Below, in pieces: positions 24,165-34,100 of a stretch of DNA of 57,898 nucleotides. Position 1 is the stretch's first letter, and every line of letters begins with the position of its first letter. The stretch spans positions 1-57,898 of the forward strand of contig NZ_AOPZ01000380.1 of assembly GCF_000414115.1 (NCBI RefSeq). The letters run 5' to 3'. The notes under the pieces are model-generated. The model worked only from the letters and a program-made list of their open reading frames with translations. It ran no database searches and was not told where the DNA came from. The DNA is from Streptomyces aurantiacus JA 4570 (GTDB lineage Bacteria > Actinomycetota > Actinomycetes > Streptomycetales > Streptomycetaceae). Both the position numbers and the translations under genes were made by a program.

Positions 24165-27100
24165 GTGGGGACTGTGGAGTTGGGGTGGGGGCACCGTCAT
24201 GCCCGGAAACGAAGAGGGTCACGCCGGGTGACCGGGGCGGTGTCGGCGACGGCCCTGCTCCTTTCGCTGCTGCCGGCGTTCGCGTTCGCTGTTCCCGGCA
24301 GCGAGGCCCACGCGTCGGCGCGGAAGTCTCCGCTGACGGAACAGTCGGCGTCGGAGCGGGCGGCGGCGACCGGCGAGCCGGTCGAAGTGAGCGCGGAGCG
24401 CACCGAGTACACGACGACCATGGCCAACCCCGACGGCAGCTTCGTCCTGACCCAGTCCACCGAGCCGCAGCGCGCCCGGGACGAGAGGGGGGCCTGGCGG
24501 GACATCGACGTCACGCTGGAGAAGCGCGCGGACGGCACCGTCGGGCCGAAGTCGGCCGTGGTGGATCTCGCCTTCTCGGGCGGCGGCAGCGGCGACGGGC
24601 TGTTGAGCCTCGGCTCCGGTGAGCAGCGGCTCAAGCTGGGCTGGCCTTCCGCCCTGCCCGAGCCGACCCTCGACGGTGCCACGGCCACGTACGCGAACGT
24701 GCCCGTCGAGGACGTGGACCTCCAGCTCACGGCGACGGCCGAGGGATACCGCGAGGTGCTGGTCGTCAAGTCGGCCGAGGCCGCCGCGCGTCCCGAGCTG
24801 GAGAAGGTCAGGCTCAGCGCCACGGGGGAAGGGCTGAGCGTGGTTCCGGGAGAGGGCGGCGGCCTGCGGGCCGTCGACGCCGACGGCAACGCCGTCTTCC
24901 GCGGGCCGTCCGGCCAGATGTGGGACTCCGCGGGGGATGCGGGGCCCGCTCCCCGCAAGGGGCCCCGGTCGCCTGCCGCGGGAGGGCAGGCGACCGGGAG
25001 CGGCACCACCGAGGCAGGCGCCACCGAGGACCCGGCCCAGCCCGGCGCGGGTGACGTGACCGCCGACCTGCCCGTGTCCGTCGCGGAGGGCGCGGTGTCG
25101 GTGACCCCCGACCTGGACCTGCTGCGCGGCGACAAGACCGTGTACCCGGTCTTCATCGACCCGTCGGTGGGCCTGGGCAAGTCGGAGTGGACGAAGCTGT
25201 CGTCGGACGGCGACAAGTTCTGGAAGTTCAGCGAGCCCAAGGGCGTGGGCCGGTGTGGCGTCGCCGACGGATACTACTGCGACCTCGGCGGCTACACGGA
25301 CCGGATGTACTTCGAGTTCGGCGCGTCGAAGCTCGCGGGCAAGCACGTCCTGGACGCCACCTTCCGGGCCTACGAGACCTGGTCGTTCAACTGCTCACCG
25401 CACTGGGTCGACCTCGAGCGCACCGACAACATCTCCGAGGGCACGCGGTGGCCGGGACCGAAGCGGCTGGACCAGATGGGCGACCGGTACGTCTCGGCGG
25501 GCCGCGGCAACCTGTGCAGTCCGGAACAGCCGAACTCCTGGATCGAGTTCAACGACAATCCGGACGAGAAGGACGAGAACCTCACCTCCACGGTGCGCTC
25601 CCTCGCGGGCGGCAAGATCTCGCGCCTCACGCTGATGCTCCGCGCCAAGGACGAGGGCGAGCCACGGGCGTGGAAGCGGTTCGACAACAACGCGGAGCTC
25701 AAAGTCTGGTACATGCACAAGCCGGGGGTGCCGACATCCGTCGGCGCCATCCCCGGGACGGGCAACGGCAAGGCGCAGTGCCGGCCGGCGAAGGACCCAG
25801 TGACCGTCACGGTGGACACCCCCAAGGTCCAGGCCCGCGTCCAGACCAAGGTCGAGCAGCACCAAGGGGAGGAAGAGGGCTCACTCCAGGCCGAGTTCGT
25901 GATGCAGCGCTCCAGCACGGACACGACGTCGGGTTCGTGGTCGGACGTGTGGAAGGACTACAAGCCGGACTCGGGCTGGGATCCGGACGGCACCCTGGAG
26001 ACGACGACCACCTCCAAGCGTGCGGACGGCGGCCTGTACCGCTTCAAGGCGCGCACCCAGTCGCACTGGGTCTACGGCGGCAAGAAGGGCGACCTCTTCT
26101 CCCCGTACTCGAAGTGGTGCTACCTGCGTATCGACTCGACGGCACCCAAGGAGCCGACGATCGAGTCGTTCGCTCCGTACCGCGAGTGCACCGCCAACGA
26201 CTGCGCCGCCCACGGCGGGCCGGGCACGGGCGGCTTGTTCTTCTTCAAGCCGAACAAGGCGGACAAGGACGTGCAGCAGTACCGGTGGCGGTTCCTGACC
26301 TCGGAGGCCGACGCCACCAGGACGGTGAACGCCCAGTCCGGCGGTCAGGCCATGGTTCCGTCCATCAAGCCAGGTCTGGCGGGCACGCAGACCCTCTCCG
26401 TGGAGGCGAGTGACCTGAAGAAGGACAAGGAGGGCCGCGTCCGCTGGGGCCCGCCCGCCGAGTTCGTCTTCAAGGTCGGCGCGGCCGACGGCACGACCGG
26501 GCGGTGGCGCTTCGACGACGCCGGTCCGGGATCCAGCAGGACCACCGCGAACGACACCGGCCAGGTCGGCACCCGCCACGACGTCGTGCTCCGCGAAGAG
26601 GCCGGTACCGGCTGGTCGACGATGGGCCGACGCGGCGCCGGTGACTACGCGCTGCGCCTGAACGACAACCAGAGCGACCCCGACAAGCAGGTCGGCTACG
26701 CCTCCACCGACGGCGTGCCGGTCAACTCGCAGGACTCCTTCACGGTGTCCGCCTGGGCGTACCTGACCGACGACAAGGCCAACCGCGTGGTGCTGTCCGC
26801 ACCGGGCGAGCACGGCTCGGCCTTCACGCTGTACTACTCCTCCGCCCTCAAGAAGTGGGTGTTCAACCGCACCGACCAGGACAAGAACGGCCCGGAGTAC
26901 ATCCGGTCCCTGGCCGACGCGCAGAACCCGCCGCTGAAGGTCTGGACGCACCTCGTCGGTGTCTTCGACACCAAGGGCAACGCCGACAAGAAGGACGACA
27001 CGATCCAGCTCTTCGTCAACGGCCGGCCCCAGGGCGAGCCGGTGGTCCTCGCGGACGAGGCGTCCACGTACACCCCCTGGACCGCCGACCGGAACATGAT

Positions 27101-28013
27101 GGTCGGGCGCTCCAAGGTGGGCGGCTCCTACGGGGAGTACTTCCTGGGGCGCCTCGATGAGGTCGCCACGTGGCAGCGGCCGTTGGAGCCGGAGGAGATC
27201 CGGGAGGAGAACCGTCTGGAGCGCAAGGGCGCCCCCACCAACGAACTGGTGGGCCACTGGGACGCCACCATCTCCTCCGGCGGACAGGTCATCGAGAGCC
27301 CGGAGGACCCGGACGACCCGGCCGCCACGGCCTTCCCGTACCGCAGAGGCGCGATGGACCTGTCGGACTCCGGTGCCCGTCTGACGGGCGAGGACGCGAC
27401 GGCACTCGTCCTGGACGGCAAGAGCGGGTACGCCTCGGCGGCGGGTCCCGTCGTCGACGAGACCGGGTCGTTCACGGTCTCGGCGCGGGTGCGGCTGACC
27501 AAGTCCGAGCTCGCGGGCAAGCCCGTCGGCTACCGGGGGCTCGTGGCCGGGCAGGCCACGCCGGTGGGCAAGGAGTCGTCGTGGGCGCTGTGGGTGGAGA
27601 AGACCGGTGCCGACACCTACCGCTGGAAGTTCGGGCGGACCTCGGTCGACGCCGCAGGCAAGGTCACCGGCAGCGCGGTCGTCGAGGCCGAGGACACGAT
27701 CGACTCGACGGAGTGGGACACCTGGGTCGACGTGACCGGGGTCTTCGACGTGGGCATGGACTTCATTGACGACGAGGGCCACCAGCGTCTCGGTGTGGCT
27801 CAACTGTACGTCGGCGCGCTCCCGCAGCAGGGCGGGGACGACGCCGGCCTCGGCAAGGCCCAGCAGGGCGACGGAGCCCTGACGGCGGGGCGCGGCTCCG
27901 CGAAGGGCACGTCCGGCCACTACCTGCCGGGTGATCTCGCGAAGCTGCGGGTCTGGACCGGCGCGATGACGCGGCAGCAGGTCACCGACCAGATCGCGGA
28001 GCCATCGACGTAG
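24165..28013 (+). CDS. Secreted DNRLRE/LamG-domain protein
   Basis: Predicted 1282-residue exported protein. A signal peptide covers about residues 14-50 (RKRRGSRR then a hydrophobic stretch ending FAFAVPGSEAHA). Residues about 320-530 form a DNRLRE-like carbohydrate-binding region (YPVFIDPSVGLG to the beta-rich VRSLAGGKISRLTLMLRA). Two LamG/concanavalin-like domains follow (about 775-1010 and 1024-1275), each with FTVSAWAYL- or FTVSARVRL-type strands and a LDEVATW/AKLRVW ending. Such proteins are regularly encoded next to secreted Rhs proteins and may form part of the same cell-surface or secreted complex. The GTG start at 24165 is uncertain because the nearest ribosome-like GAAGGA is 14 bases upstream; GTG codons at 24174 and 24228 are alternatives. 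Confidence 0.82.
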   Translation: MGTVELGWGHRHARKRRGSRRVTGAVSATALLLSLLPAFAFAVPGSEAHASARKSPLTEQSASERAAATGEPVEVSAERTEYTTTMANPDGSFVLTQSTEPQRARDERGAWRDIDVTLEKRADGTVGPKSAVVDLAFSGGGSGDGLLSLGSGEQRLKLGWPSALPEPTLDGATATYANVPVEDVDLQLTATAEGYREVLVVKSAEAAARPELEKVRLSATGEGLSVVPGEGGGLRAVDADGNAVFRGPSGQMWDSAGDAGPAPRKGPRSPAAGGQATGSGTTEAGATEDPAQPGAGDVTADLPVSVAEGAVSVTPDLDLLRGDKTVYPVFIDPSVGLGKSEWTKLSSDGDKFWKFSEPKGVGRCGVADGYYCDLGGYTDRMYFEFGASKLAGKHVLDATFRAYETWSFNCSPHWVDLERTDNISEGTRWPGPKRLDQMGDRYVSAGRGNLCSPEQPNSWIEFNDNPDEKDENLTSTVRSLAGGKISRLTLMLRAKDEGEPRAWKRFDNNAELKVWYMHKPGVPTSVGAIPGTGNGKAQCRPAKDPVTVTVDTPKVQARVQTKVEQHQGEEEGSLQAEFVMQRSSTDTTSGSWSDVWKDYKPDSGWDPDGTLETTTTSKRADGGLYRFKARTQSHWVYGGKKGDLFSPYSKWCYLRIDSTAPKEPTIESFAPYRECTANDCAAHGGPGTGGLFFFKPNKADKDVQQYRWRFLTSEADATRTVNAQSGGQAMVPSIKPGLAGTQTLSVEASDLKKDKEGRVRWGPPAEFVFKVGAADGTTGRWRFDDAGPGSSRTTANDTGQVGTRHDVVLREEAGTGWSTMGRRGAGDYALRLNDNQSDPDKQVGYASTDGVPVNSQDSFTVSAWAYLTDDKANRVVLSAPGEHGSAFTLYYSSALKKWVFNRTDQDKNGPEYIRSLADAQNPPLKVWTHLVGVFDTKGNADKKDDTIQLFVNGRPQGEPVVLADEASTYTPWTADRNMMVGRSKVGGSYGEYFLGRLDEVATWQRPLEPEEIREENRLERKGAPTNELVGHWDATISSGGQVIESPEDPDDPAATAFPYRRGAMDLSDSGARLTGEDATALVLDGKSGYASAAGPVVDETGSFTVSARVRLTKSELAGKPVGYRGLVAGQATPVGKESSWALWVEKTGADTYRWKFGRTSVDAAGKVTGSAVVEAEDTIDSTEWDTWVDVTGVFDVGMDFIDDEGHQRLGVAQLYVGALPQQGGDDAGLGKAQQGDGALTAGRGSAKGTSGHYLPGDLAKLRVWTGAMTRQQVTDQIAEPST

Positions 28014-28068
28014 CGCGGCACGGCCGCGCCGGATTCCTCCCGCTCTCTCCCGCACTGGATTTCTACGG

Positions 28069-28096
28069 CGTGGGGTCGCCGACGGGCGACCCCACG
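28069..28096 (+). other. Perfect hairpin just before the Rhs ribosome site
   Basis: CGTGGGGTCGCC and its exact complement (28085-28096) flank a GACG loop, giving a 12-bp perfect stem. GAGGAG, the ribosome site of the Rhs gene, follows at 28098-28103. No T tract follows, so it may be a partial terminator, an RNA stabiliser for the LamG message, or a translation-control hairpin. Confidence 0.6.
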
Positions 28097-28110
28097 CGAG
28101 GAGACACGCA

Positions 28111-31100
28111 ATGAAACGACTTGGTCCCGGGCTGCCCGGAACCAGCAGATCAGCGAGACGCCGATGGAGTGGGCGGATCGCGCTCGTCACGGGCCTCGCC
28201 CTGCTGCCGGGGCTGCTGTCCCCGGTGGTGTTCACGAATACGGCGTCCGCGTCGACGGACCCGCTCGGCCGGCCGAAGCTGGACGCACCGCGCTCCGCCA
28301 AGGTCTCGCCGTTCACCGCCGAGAACAACGAGAAGAACGAGAAGAACGCAGCCGTCGTGCGGAAGTCGGCCGAGGCCGGCCGGCGCGCCGCCGACAAGGC
28401 ACGCGATGACCAGCGGCGCGGCGTGACCTGGCCCAAGGACGGTACGGCGTCCCTGAAGCTGCCCGACTCGGGTGCGGCGAAGGCAGACCCCGGGTCGCTG
28501 CCCCTCACCCTTTCCGCGCCGAAGGCCGTGAAGGGTGCGCCGCGCCGGACCGCCGGGGCGCTCAAGGTCGAGGTTCTGGACCAGGGAGAAGCACGAAAGC
28601 TCGGTGTCAAGGGCGTCGTGCTCACGGCCACGGCACCACCAGAGGGCGGCCGGGCCCAACTGGGCATCGACTACTCGGCGTTCGCCTCCGCGTACGGCGG
28701 CGACTGGGCCGGGCGCCTCCAGGTCCTGCGCCTGCCTGACTGCGCGCTCGAAAGCCCTGGCAAGTCCGACTGCCGCACCCGCGAGCCGGTCGAGTTCACC
28801 AACGACCGCAGGGACGAGCAGCTGTACGCGGCGCTGTCTTTCCCCGCCGCGAGGTCGGGCGCGAAGGCGGGCCGGACCATGGTCCTCGCCCTGGCCGCGG
28901 GCACCAAGTCCGGCTCCGGTGACTACAAGGCGACGCCGCTCGCGGCCTCCTCCACTTGGGAGGCGGGCGGGTCCTCGGGCTCCTTCACGTGGGCGTACCC
29001 GCTGCGCGCACCCGCCCCCGCGGCGGGCCCGTCGCCCGATCTGACGATCTCGTACGACTCCGGGAGCGTCGACGGCCGTACCGCCTCCACCAACAACCAG
29101 GGCACGGTCGTCGGCGAGGGCTTCGACCTCACCTCCTCGTACATCGAGCGCAAGTACGGCTCCTGCGAGGACGACGGGCACGACAAGAAGTCCGACCAGT
29201 GCTGGAAGTACGACAACGCCTCGCTTGTCCTGAACGGCAAGGCCACCGAACTGGTCAAGGACGACACCAGCGGCGAGTGGCGCCTGAAGAACGACGACGC
29301 CTCCACCGTCAAGCGCCACACCGGCGCGAGCAACGGCGACGACAACGGTGAGTACTGGACCGTCACCACCGGCGACGGCACCGCGTACACCTTCGGCCTG
29401 AACAAGCTGAAGGGCGCGGGCGCGGACGACCGCACCGACTCGGTGTGGACGGTCCCGGTCTTCGGCGACGACGAGGGCGAGCCCGGTTACGCGGACGGCA
29501 CCGGCTTCTCCGACCGGGACAAGAAGCAGGCATGGCGCTGGAACCTCGACCTCGTCGAGGACACCCACGGCAACGCCATGACGTACTGGTACGAGGCCGA
29601 GCACAACAACTACGACAAGCTCGGCGACGACAACACCGGCACCGACTACACGCGCGGCGGCCACCTCAAGGAGATCCGCTACGGCCAGCGCGCCGACGCC
29701 CTCTTCTCCGCCACCCCTGCCGCATCCCACAAGGTCACCTTCAGCTACGCCGAGCGCTGCCTCGCCACCGGCACCGGCTGCGACGAGCTGACCGAGGACA
29801 AACGGGACAACTGGCCCGACGTGCCGTACGACACCGTCTGCAAGGACGACAAGAAGTGCACCGGCAACATCGGCCCGTCCTTCTTCACCCGCAAGCGCAT
29901 GACCGGCATCACCACGTACGCCTGGAACGCGGCCGTGGACAAGCCCGCCTACTGGGCCGTCGACGGCTGGAAGCTGAAGCACCTCTACCTCGACCCGGGG
30001 GACACCGGTGACAGCACCGACCAGTCCCTGTGGCTGGACGAGATCCAGCACACCGGCAAGCGCGGCGCGGACGACATCGCCCTGGACCCGGTGAAGTTCA
30101 CGCACGCCTTTCTGCCCAATCGGGTCGACGGAGCGTCCGACGACATCATCTCCCTGGACAAGCCGCGACTGCGCTCGGTCACGTCCGAGACGGGCGCGCA
30201 GACGATCGTCTCGTACCAGCCTGCCGAGTGCGTGGCAGGCCAGACGATGCCCAAGCCGGACGACAACACCCGGCGCTGCTACCCCGTGTACTGGTCGCCG
30301 AACGGCGAGAAGACCCCGAAGCTCGACTGGTTCCAGAAGTACCCGGTCACCTCCGTGTCCACCACGGACCCGCGTGGCGGCGCGGAAGCCGTGCAGCACA
30401 CGTACGAGTATTCCGGCGGCGGCGCCTGGCACTACAACGACGACCCGATGACGCCCGCCAAGGAACGCACCTGGTCGGTCTGGCGCGGCTACGGGAAGGT
30501 CACCCACTACACCGGCGACAAGGGCACCGACCGGCTGAAGACGGTCAACGTCTACATGCGCGGCATGAACGGCGACCGCGTCGCGGGCTCCGACGGCAAG
30601 ACGCCCGACCCCGACAAGCGGAAGACCGCCGAGGCCGACGGCATCAAGGCCGCGAAGATCACCGACGCCGAGCAGTACGCCGGCTTCGCCCGGGAGACGG
30701 TGACGTACGACGGCGACACCGAGGTGTCCGCGACCGTCAACGACCCCTGGTCCAAGCGCACGGCCACGCAGCACAAGTCGTACGCCGACACCGAGGCGTA
30801 CTACGTCCGCACCGCCGCCACCCATGAGCGGACCCGCGTCACCAGCGGCTCCGATCCCCGAGACCGGGTCCGCACCACCAAGACCGGCTACGACGACTAC
30901 GGCATGCCCGAGACGGTCGAGGACCAGGGCGACGCCGACGTCACCGGCGACACCCTGTGCACCCGCACCTGGTACGCCCGCAACGCCGACCAGGGCCTCA
31001 CCTCCCTGGTGTCTCGCACCCGCACGGTCGCCAAGGCATGCTCGACGTCCACGGCGGATCTCGACCTGCCCGCCGACTCCGACCGCCCGGGTGACGTCGT

Positions 31101-34100
31101 CTCCGACACGGCGGTCGTGTACGACGACCCCGGCGCCACGAAGTGGACGTCCGCGCAGAAGCCGACCAAGGGCGACGAGACCTGGTCCGGCCGAGCCAAG
31201 TCGTACGGCGCCGACGGCGTCGCGTCCTGGCAGAAGACCGCCACGACGGCCCACGACACACTCGGACGGCCTCTGGAGGCCAAGGACGCCCATGGCCTGA
31301 CGGTCGCGACCACGGCCTACGAGCCGAAGGCCGCGGGCCCGCTGACCTCCTCCAGCGTCACCAACGCCAAGGGCCACAAGACCACCACCGACGTGGACTT
31401 CGGCACCGGCGCCACCGTGAAGATCACCGACCCGAACGGCAAGGTCACGGAGACGACGTACGACGCGCTCGGCCGCACCAAGCAGGTCTGGCTGCCGAAC
31501 CGCCTCCGCGTCGACAAGACACCCAACTACGTCTTCGACTACAAGGTCACCAGCAAGGCCATGTCCTGGGTGTCCACCGGCACCCTCAAGGGCGACGGCT
31601 CCGGCTACAACACCAGCTACGAGTTCTACGACTCCCTCCTGCGCCCGCGCCAGACGCAGACCCCGACCCCGGTCGGCGGCCGTCTCATCGGCATCACCCT
31701 CTACGACGACCGCGGCCTCGCCGTCAGCAGCCAGGGCGAGACCTGGGACGAGACGTCCACGCCGAACAGCACTCCGGTGCAGACCGAGGGCAGCCAGGCG
31801 CCGACGCAGACCGACACCACGTACGACGCGGCGGGCCGCCCCACGAAGTCCGTCACGAAGAACTTCGGAGTGACCCGGTGGACCACCACCACGTCCTACA
31901 CCGGTGACACCGTCGTCAGCAGCGCCCCGGAGGGCGGTCAGGCCACGGCCGAGGTGACCGACGCCCGCGGACAGACCGTCCTGCGCCGCGAGTACGGCGG
32001 TCCGAAGCCGACCGGCACGGACTTCACCAGCACCCGGTTCACGTACACACCGGGCGGACAGCAGGAGACGATCACTGGGCCCGACAAGTCCAAGTGGTCC
32101 TACTCCTATGACCTCTTCGGCCGCCAGGTCAGCGCCGACGACCCGGACAAGGGCGCGACGACCACGACGTACGACAGCCTCGACCGGACCCTGACCACGA
32201 CGGACGTCGAAAAGCGGAAGCTGCTGTACGGCTACGACGACCTGGACCGCAGGACCGGCATGTGGCACAGCGAGAAGTCGGACGCCACCAAGCTGGCCGC
32301 CTGGACCTACGACGACCTGGCCAAGGGCGAGCAGGACACGGCCGTACGCTACGACGGGGGCCTTTCCGGCAAGGCGTACACCCGCAAGGTCACCAGCTAC
32401 ACCTCGCTCTACGAGGTCAGGGGCAGCGAGCTGACTCTGCCTGACGACGACCCGCTGGTCACGGCCGGTGTCCCCAAGAAGCTGTCCTTCGCGACGGGGT
32501 ACCGCTTCGACGGCACCGTCAGCCAGACCACCCAGCCCGCCGTCGGCGGCCTCAAGACCGAGACGGCCGGATACGAGTACAACGCCCTGGGCCTCCAGAC
32601 GGGCATGGACGGCCTCACCGGTTACCTGCACGGCGCCGCCTTCTCCCCGCAGGGCGACCTGCGCCAGCTCACCCTGGGCATGAGCGGCGCGAGCTCCGAG
32701 AAGAAGGCATATCTCAACTACGACTACGAGGCGGGCACGCGCCGCCTCACCCGCTCCTACGTCACCGACGACGTGCACGGGTACATGCCCCAGGAGCTGA
32801 AGTACACCCAGGACGACGCGGGCAACGTCCTGTCGATCCTCGACGCCACCACGCAGGGAGGCACACAGAAGCCCGACCACCAGTGCTTCGCCTACGACGG
32901 CTACAGCCGCCTGACCGAAGCATGGACCCCGAAGACCGCCGACTGCGCGGCCTCGGGCCGCAAGACGGCGAACATCGATGGAGCGGCCCCCTACTGGACC
33001 TCGTACACCTACAACGCGGCGGGCCAGCGCGCGACCGAGACCCAGCACAAGACGTCGGGCGACGAGACCACGAAGTACGACTACGGCACCCCCGCGGGCC
33101 AGCCGCACCCTCTCGCGAAGACCACCGGGGCCCGTGCGGCCACGTACGAGTACGACAAGACCGGCAACACGACGAAGCGGCCCGGGCCGAAGGCCCAGCA
33201 GAACCTGGCGTGGAACACGGAGGGCAAGCTGGCCAAGACCCTCGAAGGCACCGCCGAGACCTCCTATCTCTACGACGCCGACGGTGAACTGCTCATCCGC
33301 CGCGCCAAGGGCGACGGGGACACGGTCCTCTACCTCGGCGCCACCGAAGTCCGCCTGACGACGAAGGGCACGAGGAAGACCCTCTCCGGCACCCGCTACT
33401 ACACCGCCAACGACCAGACGATCGCGGTCCGCACGGCCGCCGGTGGCGCCGCGGACTCGGAACTCAGCTTCCTGGCCGCCGATCACCACGGCACGTCGAG
33501 CATCGCCCTGGACGCGACGACCTACGAGGTGACGAAGCGCTACACGTCGCCGTTCGGGGCGCCGCGCGGCGAGAAGACGCCGAAATGGCCGGATGACAAG
33601 GGCTTCCTGGGCAAGCCGGTCGACAAGGGCACCGGGCTCACGCACATCGGGGCGCGGGAGTACGACCCGACCACCGGCCAGTTCATCAGCGTCGACCCGC
33701 TGCTCGAAGCCGCGAAGCCGGGGAGCCTCAACGGGTACAGCTACGCGGAGAACAACCCCGTCACCGCGTCGGATCCGTCCGGCATGGGATCGACGTTCAC
33801 GTGCAGTGGCTCGTCGTGCGGGTCCGAAGTGGAATTCCAGGACTCGTTCGCCGCTCCGGACTTCGGGTCGGGCGCCACCTGGGAGTCGACCTACAAGAAC
33901 TACCCGAGCGGCGGCGGAACGTCGCACGTGAGCAGCGTCGGCTACACCACGAGCCCCAAGTCGTGCAGCGTCATGGGCATTCCCTGCGGCTTCAACCGAG
34001 GGCCCAGCGATTCGACGCCATGGCTCCAGGACAAGATCCTCGGCCTGACCAAGGGCGCGGGCAAGGGGGCGATGGACCTCTTCGGGCCGGACGTGGACTC

